Assembly: GCF_009805705.1 (NCBI RefSeq)
Contig: NZ_VSMB01000012.1
Coordinates: 62,001-126,000, forward strand
DNA: 64,000 nt
DNA from: Ruania rhizosphaerae
GTDB lineage: Bacteria > Actinomycetota > Actinomycetes > Actinomycetales > Beutenbergiaceae
Direction of reading: 5' to 3'
The notes beneath the pieces were generated by a model. It was given only the letters and a program-made list of their open reading frames with translations, had not been told where the DNA came from and did not search any database. Position 1 is the stretch's first letter; each line of letters begins with the position of its first letter. The translations under genes were made by a program, and so were the position numbers. Shown piece after piece: positions 1-7,646 of this stretch.

Positions 1-533
1 AGCGGGGCTTCATCCGGCTTGACGACCAAGGCAACCTCCTCGACTGGGATGTGTTCTGCCTTGGGGCGGGCCTGTCGGGTCAGCTCTTCCTCGCCGACGG
101 CCTGCCGGTGGAGCGCCGGCGGGAGATCGAGGCGCTGCTGGTCGAGATCGAGTCGGAGCCGCAGTACCGGATCGAGAAGATCTGGACGGCGCAGGAAAGT
201 CTGCGCGACTACGGTCTGGACGGTCCGTTCGAGTGGGTGGTCGAATCGGAGCCCGGTGTGATCGTGGGCATGCTGTGGGATCGGCGCACGATCGTACGCA
301 CCGGGGACGAGGACTTCCCGGCACTCAAGGGCAGCCACGGTCATGCACCCCGCCACGGGGGCCAGCCGGTGTTCATCGGCTCCGGCCCGGACTTCGCGCC
401 CGGTGCTGACGCCGGGCGCCGCAGCATGCTGGATGAGGCCGCTACGTTCGCGCACCTGCTCGGCGTCGACCTGCCCGACTGCGAGGGCGACGTGGTCACC
501 GAGATGCTCGCGCCCGTCGTGGCGCCTGCCTGA
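1..533 (+). CDS. Alkaline phosphatase superfamily protein, C-terminal part (partial)
   Basis: The reading frame is open from base 3, so the gene begins upstream of the window; 176 codons are seen. The motif GSHGHAPRHGGQPVFIGSGP is the C-terminal metal-site signature (HGH..P..G..PVF..GP) of the type I phosphodiesterase/nucleotide pyrophosphatase and phosphoglycerate-mutase-like branch of the alkaline phosphatase superfamily. These are metal-dependent hydrolases of phosphate or sulfate esters. The tail (LLGVDLPDCEGDVVTEML) resembles the usual ending where the domain reports the threshold of the nucleotidase-like fold. The substrate cannot be assigned. It converges on the following reverse-strand gene with an 11-base gap. 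Confidence 0.75.
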   Translation, partial: RGFIRLDDQGNLLDWDVFCLGAGLSGQLFLADGLPVERRREIEALLVEIESEPQYRIEKIWTAQESLRDYGLDGPFEWVVESEPGVIVGMLWDRRTIVRTGDEDFPALKGSHGHAPRHGGQPVFIGSGPDFAPGADAGRRSMLDEAATFAHLLGVDLPDCEGDVVTEMLAPVVAPA

Positions 534-544
534 TCGCCTGACTG

Positions 545-1264
545 TCAGGCACCACGGTCGGCCAGCTGCTGGTGTGATTCCACCCAGAGCTGGTCGACCA
601 TGGCCTTGTCCTCGTCGGTGAACACGGGCGTGCACCGGGCCACGACATCGTTCATGATCTCCAGGCAGCGGGGTCGATCCCCTGCCTCGGCGTACATCGA
701 GGCCAGGATCATCCCGTTCAGACCTGCCTCCCGTGACCAGCCGTTCTCCCGCAGGTCCTGTGCCACCACTCTCTGCTGCTCGGCGATGGCATCGGGCAAC
801 CGCCCGCGCTCCCACAGCCGGTGGGCTCGTGCAAGCCGGGCATCGTAGCGGGTGTCGGGGTCGATCCGAAGCATGGCCGATCCGGCCAGCACGAGCAGGC
901 CACCGGCACCGGTGACCCATACGCCCACGCCCACGCCTACGCCGTCGGGAATGCTGGAGGCCGAGGCGATCGGCCAGAGCAAGCCCACCGTGCCGCTCAC
1001 CGCGAGCAGCAGCCGAGCACGTGCCCCTCGACGCCAGGCGAACAGCCCGGTCAGGAGGAGCGAGAGGCACGCGAGGACGACGGTGACCCACGCGTCACCA
1101 CCGGCGAGACCCTGCCTCAGGCCGAGCGCGTCCACCCCGTCAGCCGTGTGCCGACCGAAGACGGCGCCCTCGGCGTCGACCCAGGGAAGGAGCGACCCGG
1201 CCCCGAGCACCACACTCCCCGCAGCCGCGATCAGCACCGCCGGCGTGCGGATCAGGGCGCTCAC
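545..1264 (-). CDS. Membrane protein of unknown function with helical C-terminal domain
   Basis: A 239-residue protein I do not recognise. The N-terminal half has about four hydrophobic segments (for example LIAAAGSVVLGAGSLLPW and VTVVLACLSLLLTGLFAW), and the second loop carries a glycine-valine run from a short hexanucleotide repeat. The C-terminal ~90 residues are soluble and helical (HRLWERGRLPDAIAEQQRVV, then a second helix pair) and look like degenerate tetratricopeptide repeats, suggesting a protein-binding tail. The GTG start at 1264 overlaps the stop of the upstream gene as GTGA, so it is the last gene of a translationally coupled three-gene operon. Function unknown. Confidence 0.7.
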   Translation of the reverse strand: MSALIRTPAVLIAAAGSVVLGAGSLLPWVDAEGAVFGRHTADGVDALGLRQGLAGGDAWVTVVLACLSLLLTGLFAWRRGARARLLLAVSGTVGLLWPIASASSIPDGVGVGVGVWVTGAGGLLVLAGSAMLRIDPDTRYDARLARAHRLWERGRLPDAIAEQQRVVAQDLRENGWSREAGLNGMILASMYAEAGDRPRCLEIMNDVVARCTPVFTDEDKAMVDQLWVESHQQLADRGA

Positions 1265-1737
1265 CAGATCCTCGCCACCGACGCGGTGGTGGTCACCTGC
1301 GTGGTCCACAGCAGCAACGGCACCATGATCACCGCGAGAGCGACCAGCGGGTAGGAGAGGATCCGTGCCCGGGTATCACGCAGGAGTCCGGCGAGCACCA
1401 CCAAGCCGCCCGGGAGCATCAGCATGAGGATCCCCGTCCCGACCAGGTAACGCAGCACACCCTCACCCGGTGCAGGGAACAGCGGCGCCAACCAGGAGTC
1501 GGTGCCCAGCCACTCCACTCCGTTGACGAGTCCAGCTGCGAGCTGTGAGACGACCCACAACGGCAGCGCCAGGAAGAGCGGCCAAATCGGCAAGGGAGTG
1601 CTCGGGGCGCGCGATCCGGCGTCCTGACGGGCGAGAGACTCGTTGATCGACTTGTTGTGTAGGTAGTCGAATGCACCGGCGTCGCCGCGCTGGGAGAGCT
1701 TCTTGACCTCGCTGTCGTCCATGAAGTCATAACTCAT
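1261..1737 (-). CDS. Small membrane protein of unknown function
   Basis: A 158-residue protein with a charged soluble N-terminus (MSYDFMDDSEVKKLSQRGDA) and about three transmembrane helices (PIWPLFLALPLWVVSQLAAG, GTGILMLMLPGGLVVLAGLL, LVALAVIMVPLLLW). Middle gene of the three-gene operon: its ATG overlaps the stop of the upstream gene by four bases and its stop overlaps the next GTG. No family recognised. Conserved coupling with two other membrane proteins suggests a membrane complex, but that is inference from arrangement only. Confidence 0.7.
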   Translation of the reverse strand: MSYDFMDDSEVKKLSQRGDAGAFDYLHNKSINESLARQDAGSRAPSTPLPIWPLFLALPLWVVSQLAAGLVNGVEWLGTDSWLAPLFPAPGEGVLRYLVGTGILMLMLPGGLVVLAGLLRDTRARILSYPLVALAVIMVPLLLWTTQVTTTASVARIW

Positions 1738-2393
1738 GCTGGCCTCACGTCTCCCAGAACAGGGCGGAGCAGGCGGCGAGCAGCCCGCCGCCTCCCCGAC
1801 CGGATGATCAGCGCCCAGACCAGCATGACCACCGCGCCACCGATCGCCACCAGCAGAACCAGCACCGACGGCTGGTCAGGCGCTGGGCCGGCGGAGAAGC
1901 CCGCGATCGCGCTCTCCGGGGGATCGGCGGCAGTGGCCACGCTCAGGCGGTACTCCCCTGGGGTCAGCTCGACATCGGCGATCCCGTGGCCGATCAGGTT
2001 CGTCTCCGCATCGAGCCGGTACGTGCCACCGGTGGGCCGCTGCAGCGCCATCGGCTCGGCCCCGTCACCCGGCACGATCTCGACGCCGAACCCACCGTCA
2101 CCGGCCAGTGCCTGCGCGAGGGCCTCGGACTGTTCGACTCCGGCGCGAGTGTCGAGGTAGATCGACCAGGCACCGGCGTCGGCGACATTGAGTGTCAGAG
2201 CCTCGCTGGTGGAACGCTGCAAGTCGGCAGCGGCGGCATCACGGCCTGCCTGCACCCCGTAGGCCCACCCGAACACGGCTACCAGGATCAGGACGTATCC
2301 CAAGAATGGCGCCAGATAAGCCCGGCGCCGTGGACCGGTCCGGGTACGCCAACCACGTGGGAGCGGCTGAGTCGCCGTACTGGGATCAGCCAT
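1734..2393 (-). CDS. Membrane-anchored protein with extracytoplasmic domain, unknown function
   Basis: 219 residues if translation starts at the ATG at 2393 (MADPSTATQP); an in-frame extension upstream is possible but lies in the intergenic promoter region. One N-terminal transmembrane helix (LGYVLILVAVFGWAYGVQAG), a ~120-residue predicted extracytoplasmic domain with beta-type sequence (TYRLDAETNLIGHGIADVEL, then GEYRLSVATA), and a second helix near the C-terminus (VLVLLVAIGGAVVMLVWALI) followed by an Arg-rich tail. First gene of the three-gene operon; its stop overlaps the next ATG. Not recognised; the beta domain could bind a ligand or partner outside the membrane. Confidence 0.65.
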   Translation of the reverse strand: MADPSTATQPLPRGWRTRTGPRRRAYLAPFLGYVLILVAVFGWAYGVQAGRDAAAADLQRSTSEALTLNVADAGAWSIYLDTRAGVEQSEALAQALAGDGGFGVEIVPGDGAEPMALQRPTGGTYRLDAETNLIGHGIADVELTPGEYRLSVATAADPPESAIAGFSAGPAPDQPSVLVLLVAIGGAVVMLVWALIIRSGRRRAARRLLRPVLGDVRPA

Positions 2394-2448
2394 CGGCGTC
2401 CTCCCTCGGTCGGTGGCGCGCACCGGAACGTGCAGCACCGTCGCAAGG

Positions 2449-2478
2449 AACATAGCGACGCGCTGATCACCAGTGCAA
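2449..2478 (-). promoter_or_regulatory. Possible sigma-A type promoter for the three-gene membrane operon
   Basis: On the reverse strand TTGCAC (2473-2478) and TATGTT (2449-2454) are separated by 18 bases, about 55 bases before the ATG at 2393. The spacing and hexamers fit a housekeeping promoter, but short matches are common by chance. Confidence 0.3.
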
Positions 2479-2564
2479 CACCTGGTCTCGTGCACGAGCG
2501 CAGGGAGAGCGGCAGACTGGCCACGAGACGGCGAGCGGGATGGGCGTGTACCCGGGAGGCGCTG

Positions 2565-4013
2565 GTGGAGTGGTTCACGGCCGACAACTATGACGCGGCG
2601 CGGTTCGTGTTGCAGCGCGGGATCGCTGCCCTCTACCTGATCGCGTTCGTCGCCGTGCTGCGTCAGTTCGTCCCGCTGCTCGGCACACGTGGATTGTTGC
2701 CGGTACCGGACTTCCTGGAGCGGGCCGGCTCACGTGCGGGGCCCACTCTGTTCCGGTGGCGCTACAGCGACCGGTTGGTGGTGGCGACGGCGTGGGCCGG
2801 GATCGCGGGCTCTCTCACCCTGGTCGTGGGCCTGCCGCAGCAGGGGCCGCCCTGGGTCCCGCTGGTGACGTTCGCTCTGCTCTACCTGATGTACTTGTCC
2901 GTGGTGAACGTCGGGCAGGTGTTCTACGGGTTCGGGTGGGAATCGCTGCTGCTGGAGGCCGGCTTCCTGGCAGCGTTCCTGGGGTCGAACGACGTCGCTC
3001 CCCCACTCCTGGTGCTGCTCGCCTTCCGGTGGCTGCTCTTCCGGGTGGAGTTCGGCGCCGGGATGATCAAGATGCGAGGCGACCGTGCGTGGCGGGATCT
3101 GACGGCGCTGTATTACCACCACGAGACCCAGCCCATGCCGGGGCCGTTGAGCTGGTTCTTCCATCACCTCCCTCGACCACTGCACCGCATCGAGGTGCTT
3201 GCCAATCACGTAGTCCAGCTGGTGGTGCCGTTCGCACTGTTCCTCCCCCAACCGATCGCCTCGATCGCGGCCGGACTGATGATCCTCACGCAATTGTGGT
3301 TGGTACTCTCCGGGAACTTCGCCTGGTTGAACTGGCTCACGATGCTGCTGGCATTCGCGGCGGTCGGGGACGATCAGCTGGTCGCACTCGTACCCGCGCT
3401 GGGACCGGTCCTGGACGGCGGCTCACAGGCGACCGGGGCACTGTGGTGGGTGATTCTCGTGGGGGTGATGGCCGCCGTCACCGTGGTGCTGGCCGTGAGG
3501 CCGGCACTCAATCTGATCTCGGCGAACCAGGCCATGAACGCCTCCTACAACCGCTGGCACCTGGGTGGTGCCTACGGCGCGTTCGGGTCGATCACCCGCC
3601 GACGCGAGGAGGTCATAGTGGAGGGGACGAACGACCCGGACGGACGCACCGGCTGGCAGGAGTACGTCTTCCGCGGCAAGCCTGGACCGGTGAAACGCTG
3701 GCCGGCGCAGGTGGCGCCCTACCACCTGCGCCTCGATTGGGGCATGTGGTTCCTGGCGCTCGGGTCCGGCGGGCAGCACCGGTGGTTCACGGTGTTCCTC
3801 CGGCGACTGCTCGAGGCCGACCGGCGCACACTACGCCTGCTCGCTCGTGACCCGTTCGAGGGGCGGCGGCCACGGTGGGTCCGCGCTCGGGTCTTCCGGT
3901 ACCGATACAGCACCTGGCACGAGTGGCGAGCCAGCGGCCACTGGTGGGTGCGCACTGTGAGCGGCAACCTGGCCGGGCCGCTCACCCTGGCAGCGTCAGG
4001 TACCGGTGGGTGA
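2565..4013 (+). CDS. Lipase maturation factor family membrane protein
   Basis: The start is taken as GTG at 2565, which follows a GGGAGG at 2554-2559 and gives the family-typical N-terminus (EWFTADNYDAARFVLQRG); an upstream GTG at 2490 is the alternative. 482 residues. It matches the LMF1/LMF2-like family: N-terminal multi-helix membrane region with VAVLRQFVPLLGTRGLLPVP, then FRWLLFRVEFGAGMIKMRGD and YYHHETQPMPGPLSWFFHHL, and a C-terminal soluble region with the paired YVFRGKPGPVKRWPAQVAPY and LRLDWGMWFLAL motifs. In animals LMF1 assists lipase folding; the bacterial role is not established. Divergent from the three-gene operon; its end overlaps the DUF427 gene by 18 bases on the other strand. 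Confidence 0.9.
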   Translation: MEWFTADNYDAARFVLQRGIAALYLIAFVAVLRQFVPLLGTRGLLPVPDFLERAGSRAGPTLFRWRYSDRLVVATAWAGIAGSLTLVVGLPQQGPPWVPLVTFALLYLMYLSVVNVGQVFYGFGWESLLLEAGFLAAFLGSNDVAPPLLVLLAFRWLLFRVEFGAGMIKMRGDRAWRDLTALYYHHETQPMPGPLSWFFHHLPRPLHRIEVLANHVVQLVVPFALFLPQPIASIAAGLMILTQLWLVLSGNFAWLNWLTMLLAFAAVGDDQLVALVPALGPVLDGGSQATGALWWVILVGVMAAVTVVLAVRPALNLISANQAMNASYNRWHLGGAYGAFGSITRRREEVIVEGTNDPDGRTGWQEYVFRGKPGPVKRWPAQVAPYHLRLDWGMWFLALGSGGQHRWFTVFLRRLLEADRRTLRLLARDPFEGRRPRWVRARVFRYRYSTWHEWRASGHWWVRTVSGNLAGPLTLAASGTGG

Positions 4014-4817
4014 CGTGGACCACTGGGTCTGCGGGCGCGGCTGCTCGACGCCGTCGACGCTCACGTCGCAGCGTTCGGAGAAGAAGCAGACCATGTCCTT
4101 GACCGGCACGGCGTCCTGCAGCGGGTGGAGGTAGGTCCAGGCGATGGCGGCGCCGGCCTCGCCGCTGGGCTCGTGACTGAGGTAGGACGCTTCGCCCTTG
4201 TAGGCGCAGGTGGTGCGGGTGTCGCTGGGGGTGAGCAGGTCGAGCCGGACGTCCTCGCGCGGCAGGTACCACCGTTGTGGCAGATAGGTTTCGAGCAGCA
4301 GCACCGGCCGAGTGGAGTCGGCCAGCATGACGCCGTCGAGGGCGATCCGGATGTGGCGTGATGACCGCAGGGTGTCGATCCGCTTGAACGGGTCGTGCGG
4401 GTGCCCGAAGACCTCCTGGTCCTCCTCGTGCCACGTGAAGGGAGCAAAGTCGAGCACGACGCGGTCGGCAAGATCGGGGTCGTCGGGTCGATACGCCGCG
4501 CCCGTCACCGGGCGCCCGTCGACGAGTATGGTCACCTCGGTGCCAGGCAGCGTGTACGTCGTGAGGTTCGGCGGTACGACCGGCGGTAGTTGCGCCACAT
4601 CGGGCGAGATGTGGCCGCCGGACTCAAGAGGTACGGCGAAGTCGCGCGCGGGCAACGCGTACCGCGGCACGACCCGCCGCGGCTCCCACACCAGCCAGGC
4701 GCTCTCGGTGTCGGCCACCGGCTGCGCGTCGAGACTCACGCTGACCCGTTGTGGCCGCGGCTCGTAGCGCGTCTCGTCGCTGATCGGTGGGGCGAACTCG
4801 GAGAATCGAACGGCCAT
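3996..4817 (-). CDS. DUF427 domain-containing protein (two tandem copies)
   Basis: 273 residues with two DUF427 repeats. The first copy, about 30-155, contains LVWEPRRVVPRYALPARDF and ends FAPFTWHEEDQEVFGHPHDP; the second, about 160-260, contains ALDGVMLADSTRPVLLLETY, the marker RWYLPREDV and TCAYKGEASYLS ending in IAWTYLHPL. This beta-rich family is common in Actinobacteria and fungi; no biochemical function is known to me. Convergent with the lipase-maturation-factor gene, stops overlapping by 18 bases. A GC-rich hairpin lies upstream of it. Confidence 0.88.
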   Translation of the reverse strand: MAVRFSEFAPPISDETRYEPRPQRVSVSLDAQPVADTESAWLVWEPRRVVPRYALPARDFAVPLESGGHISPDVAQLPPVVPPNLTTYTLPGTEVTILVDGRPVTGAAYRPDDPDLADRVVLDFAPFTWHEEDQEVFGHPHDPFKRIDTLRSSRHIRIALDGVMLADSTRPVLLLETYLPQRWYLPREDVRLDLLTPSDTRTTCAYKGEASYLSHEPSGEAGAAIAWTYLHPLQDAVPVKDMVCFFSERCDVSVDGVEQPRPQTQWSTSPTGT

Positions 4818-4872
4818 GAATCGATGGTGCCACTGACCCGCGCGGTTCGCTCCGCGGCATGCCTGGCCCGGC

Positions 4873-4891
4873 CCGGCAGCAGCGCTGCCGG
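4873..4891 (-). terminator. Hairpin downstream of the TetR gene
   Basis: CCGGCAGC (4873-4880) and GCTGCCGG (4884-4891) form a perfect 8-bp stem with a 3-base loop, 43 bases past the tetR stop at 4934. No T-run follows. The rest of 4818-4933 holds an eight-G tract (4896-4903) and no gene I can support. Confidence 0.4.
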
Positions 4892-4933
4892 TGGAGGGGG
4901 GGGAACGAGGTGTCCTGGTCGAGCCGATCGACC

Positions 4934-5518
4934 TCAGGCAGGCGCGCTTGCTCTCAGTGTCGCGAGCTGCCTCGCCTGGGCGACGATCGTCGCTCGCCGG
5001 CTCGCATCGCCGGCGTCAGCGTCCAGCACCACAGCGGTCAGCCCGGAGAGTGTCCACCAGCCGGTCACCAAGGTCAGCACCGACAGCAGCACGTCCGACC
5101 CGCATTCAGCGTCGACGCCGTGGAGCGCCGCACCGATCGCGGCGGCCCGGTCCTGGCAGAGTGCGGTGCGGCGTTCCACGGCGACAGGTTCGCTCAGTTC
5201 GAGGCTCTCCCACGCGAGCAGTCGAGCGATGAGCGGGCGGGCCTGGTAGTAATCGAACAGCCTGCCAGCGAAGCCCCCCACGGCATCCGGCCCTGTCCCG
5301 CGCACGGGCACGTCCTCGAGCAGGCTGTCGAGCTGGTCGGAGAGAACCGCCGCGAAGAAGCCGCGTTTGTCCCCGAAGTAGGAGTAGACGCGCTCCTTGT
5401 TCACACCGGCGTCGCGACCGATGGTCTCCATCCGGGCGCCCGCGAAGCCGTGTGCCGCGAACTGTCGTGCCCCGGCGTCGAGTAGCTTGCGCTGCGTTGC
5501 CTCGGTATCCCATGCCAT
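4934..5518 (-). CDS. TetR family transcriptional regulator
   Basis: 194 residues from ATG 5518 (MAWDTEATQRKLLDAGARQF); an in-frame ATG at 5536 is the alternative. Residues 5-55 are a typical TetR N-terminal helix-turn-helix (FAAHGFAGARMETIGRDAGV followed by NKERVYSYFGDKRGFF). The C-terminal ligand/dimer domain is helical with a Trp-rich segment (TLVTGWWTLSGL) resembling the TetR_C_33 type. It is divergent from the oxidoreductase gene at 5653. Two near-identical inverted repeats lie in the shared intergenic region, one abutting the tetR start and one before the divergent gene, so autorepression and control of the oxidoreductase are likely. Confidence 0.9.
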   Translation of the reverse strand: MAWDTEATQRKLLDAGARQFAAHGFAGARMETIGRDAGVNKERVYSYFGDKRGFFAAVLSDQLDSLLEDVPVRGTGPDAVGGFAGRLFDYYQARPLIARLLAWESLELSEPVAVERRTALCQDRAAAIGAALHGVDAECGSDVLLSVLTLVTGWWTLSGLTAVVLDADAGDASRRATIVAQARQLATLRASAPA

Positions 5519-5539
5519 GGCGTCTAGCCTACCCATCCC

Positions 5540-5553
5540 CAAACACCTGTTTG
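5540..5553. promoter_or_regulatory. Candidate TetR operator O1
   Basis: CAAACACCTGTTTG is a perfect 6-2-6 inverted repeat immediately upstream of the possible tetR ATG at 5536 and 22 bases from the ATG at 5518. The same half-sites recur at 5586-5601. Position over the tetR translation and promoter signals fits autorepression. Confidence 0.7.
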
Positions 5554-5585
5554 CAGATAGTCCACGATGAGCCGTAGAGTCACCT

Positions 5586-5601
5586 CCAAACACTTGTTTG
5601 G
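5586..5601. promoter_or_regulatory. Candidate TetR operator O2
   Basis: CCAAACACTTGTTTGG is a perfect 7-2-7 inverted repeat sharing the CAAACA/TGTTTG half-sites of O1; centres are 47 bases apart. It lies just upstream of the ribosome binding site GGAGG at 5607-5611 that serves the divergent transcript. Confidence 0.7.
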
Positions 5602-5617
5602 ACTCTGGAGGTCGTTG

Positions 5618-5656
5618 ATGTCTCAGCCGTACACGTACCGCGTTGTCGCCCGATGA
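5618..5656 (+). CDS. 12-codon leader ORF coupled to the oxidoreductase gene
   Basis: An ATG at 5618 preceded by a strong CTGGAGG opens a 12-codon frame, MSQPYTYRVVAR, whose TGA (5654-5656) overlaps the ATG of the next gene at 5653 as ATGA. The oxidoreductase has no other good Shine-Dalgarno, so it may be translated by reinitiation from this leader. Alternatively the leader is what remains of a former N-terminal extension after a frameshift. No similarity recognised. Confidence 0.45.
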   Translation: MSQPYTYRVVAR

Positions 5657-6585
5657 GGGCCCTGGTCCTGGGGGCCCGCGGCGCGACCGGAAGCGTCGCG
5701 GCCGAGGAACTGCGGCGACGCGGCCACCACGTGACCCCTGCCGGGCGCACGCCACCGCCTCACGGCGTGGCGATCGACCTCACCTCCGAGGACGGGTGGC
5801 AGGCCCTTCGCCGGGTCGGCGCTGAGCACGACGTCGTCGTGAACGCCTCGGGGATCGAGGCTCCCGCTCTCGCGGAAGCAGTCGGCACCACCGCCCTCGC
5901 CGACCTCTCGGCGTCCGGCTCCTACCTCGCCCAACTCGCCGATGCCGCTCCACCGAATGCGACGGTGCTACGTGGCGTCGGTCTCGTTCCCGGTCTGAGC
6001 ACCGTCCTCATCGAGGCGCTCCCCTCGCCCCCCGGAGGTGCAGTCGATGTCGCGATCGTCCTCGGAGCCGGTGAGCACCATGGTGCGGCGGCCGTGGAGT
6101 GGACAGTGGGGCTCGCAGGCAGTGCGATCCATGCGCCTCCGGAACGCACGCGCATGCTCAACCTTCGTGAGCGTCGGCGGTTCAGCGCGCACGGCGCTTC
6201 GCGCACCCATCTGCGGGCCGATTTCGGCGATCAGGTTCTCGTCCCGCCCGAGCGAGCCGCCGTCCGCGAGTATCTGGCGCTGGATTCGCGTGCCGCGACG
6301 GCAGCCCTGGCTCTGGTGGGCCGATTCCCGGCGCTGCGAACGCTGCTTCGCCACGCTCCCCATCTGGGCGCGGACTCGTGGAGCGTGGCGGCGTTCGATC
6401 GCACCTCAGGCCGGGCACTCTCGGCGCGAGGGGCGGGTCAGTCCCAGGCCACCGGCGTGCTGGCGGCGCGCGCGGCTGAACAACTCGTCCGCTCGAACGC
6501 TCACGGGGTGTTGACGATGGCGGACGTCATGACCCTTGCCGATCTACGAACGATCGCCGGTATCGAGCTGGCCGATCTGCCGTGA
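5653..6585 (+). CDS. Saccharopine dehydrogenase-like NAD(P)-binding oxidoreductase
   Basis: 310 residues. The N-terminus MRALVLGARGATGSVAAEEL is a Rossmann dinucleotide-binding fingerprint (GxxGxxG type) of the saccharopine dehydrogenase/trans-acting enoyl reductase family; VVNASGIEAPALAEA and the later GVGLVPGLSTVLIEAL are also typical of that family. The substrate is unknown. It is divergent from the TetR gene, has that regulator's probable operator in front, and converges on the aldo/keto reductase gene 6 bases away. It is likely induced when the TetR ligand is present. Confidence 0.8.
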   Translation: MRALVLGARGATGSVAAEELRRRGHHVTPAGRTPPPHGVAIDLTSEDGWQALRRVGAEHDVVVNASGIEAPALAEAVGTTALADLSASGSYLAQLADAAPPNATVLRGVGLVPGLSTVLIEALPSPPGGAVDVAIVLGAGEHHGAAAVEWTVGLAGSAIHAPPERTRMLNLRERRRFSAHGASRTHLRADFGDQVLVPPERAAVREYLALDSRAATAALALVGRFPALRTLLRHAPHLGADSWSVAAFDRTSGRALSARGAGQSQATGVLAARAAEQLVRSNAHGVLTMADVMTLADLRTIAGIELADLP

Positions 6586-6591
6586 GGGCCC

Positions 6592-7584
6592 TCACCAGTG
6601 GGGATGGACCGCCGCCCGGATCCGGCGGTCATAGACGTCGCGCACAGCCGCATCGAATGCGTCGATGTCGAATCCATCCTCGATGAGCGTGCCGGCCCGC
6701 GCGTTCGAGGTCGCCTGGGCGGGGTTGCGTGCACCGGGGATCACACTCGTCACGCCTGGGCGCGAAGCGATCCAGGCGAGGGTCGCGGCCGGGAGAGGGA
6801 CGCCGTCAGGAAGGGCGGTGGCGAGTTCCTGAGCAGCGGCCAGGCCGTGGTCGAAGTCGACGCCGGAGAAGGTCTCGCCCTTGTCGAAGGCTTCCCCGTG
6901 CCGGTTGAAGGTGCGGTGGTCGTCCGCGGCGAAGGTGGTGTCCGCGGTGTACGTGCCGGAGAGCAGCCCGGAGGCCAGGGGCACCCGTGCGAAGATCGCG
7001 ACGCCGGCGGCCACAGCAGCGGGCAGCACCTCCTCGAGCGGCTTGAGCCGGAACGGGTTGAGGATGATCTGCACATTGGCCACGTTCGGTCGGGCGATGG
7101 CGTCGAGGGCCTGCTGGCAGGTCTCCACGGACACTCCGTAGGCGGCGATCGTACCGTCGGCCACCAGGGCATCGAGCGCGTCGTAGGTGGTGCCGGTCTC
7201 GATCACGGCTGAGGGTGGGCAGTGCAGCTGCACCAGGTCGAGCGTGTCGACGCCGAGATTGGCGCGGGAGCGGTCGGTCCAGGTGCGGAAGTTCTCTGGA
7301 GTGTAGTTCTCCGGCACCTGGTCGGCGCGGCGGCCCATCTTGGTGGCCACCGTGATGTCATGGCCGGGACGGTCGGCGAGGAACCGGCCGATGATCTCCT
7401 CACTGCGGCCATCGCCGTACACATCGGCCGTGTCGAAGAGATTCACTCCCGCGTCCGCCGAGGCAGAGAGCACGGCCCGGGCATCGGACTCACTGACCTC
7501 GCCCCAGTTGCCACCGAGCTGCCAGGTGCCGAGGCCGATCGCCGAGATCTGGCGGCCGGTCAGGCCGAGTGGACGGTGCTGCAT
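6592..7584 (-). CDS. Aldo/keto reductase
   Basis: 330 residues from ATG 7584, chosen because GGAGG (7590-7594) is better spaced from it than from the adjacent ATG at 7587. N-terminus RPLGLTGRQISAIGLGTWQL, then LFDTADVYGDGRSEEIIGRF with the catalytic Asp and Tyr, Lys in ITVATKMGR and His in LDLVQLHCPP give the AKR tetrad (D, Y, K, H). The C-terminal VTSVIPGARNPAQATSNARA is the NADPH-binding segment. It belongs to the bacterial AKR group with YajO/PhpR-like proteins and reduces unknown carbonyls. It stands alone, 62 bases downstream of the DrrB-like gene. Confidence 0.93.
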   Translation of the reverse strand: MQHRPLGLTGRQISAIGLGTWQLGGNWGEVSESDARAVLSASADAGVNLFDTADVYGDGRSEEIIGRFLADRPGHDITVATKMGRRADQVPENYTPENFRTWTDRSRANLGVDTLDLVQLHCPPSAVIETGTTYDALDALVADGTIAAYGVSVETCQQALDAIARPNVANVQIILNPFRLKPLEEVLPAAVAAGVAIFARVPLASGLLSGTYTADTTFAADDHRTFNRHGEAFDKGETFSGVDFDHGLAAAQELATALPDGVPLPAATLAWIASRPGVTSVIPGARNPAQATSNARAGTLIEDGFDIDAFDAAVRDVYDRRIRAAVHPHW

Positions 7585-7646
7585 CATTCCTCCGGGAGTT
7601 CGAGGCAGGGCGTGATGCTCCCCAGCCTCGCACAGGTCCCGCTCAC

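Noticed and set aside
915-948. Hexanucleotide ACGCCC repeat as a regulatory element
   Set aside because: It is in frame in a membrane protein and simply encodes a Gly-Val run.
1986-2564. Upstream extension of the lipase-maturation-factor-like protein
   Set aside because: The extension overlaps the divergent gene, is low-complexity Arg/Pro/Gly, and GTG 2565 has a good ribosome binding site.
4896-4903. Eight-G tract as a phase-variable switch
   Set aside because: It is intergenic, 3' of tetR, not near a promoter or in a coding frame, so length changes would have no obvious effect.
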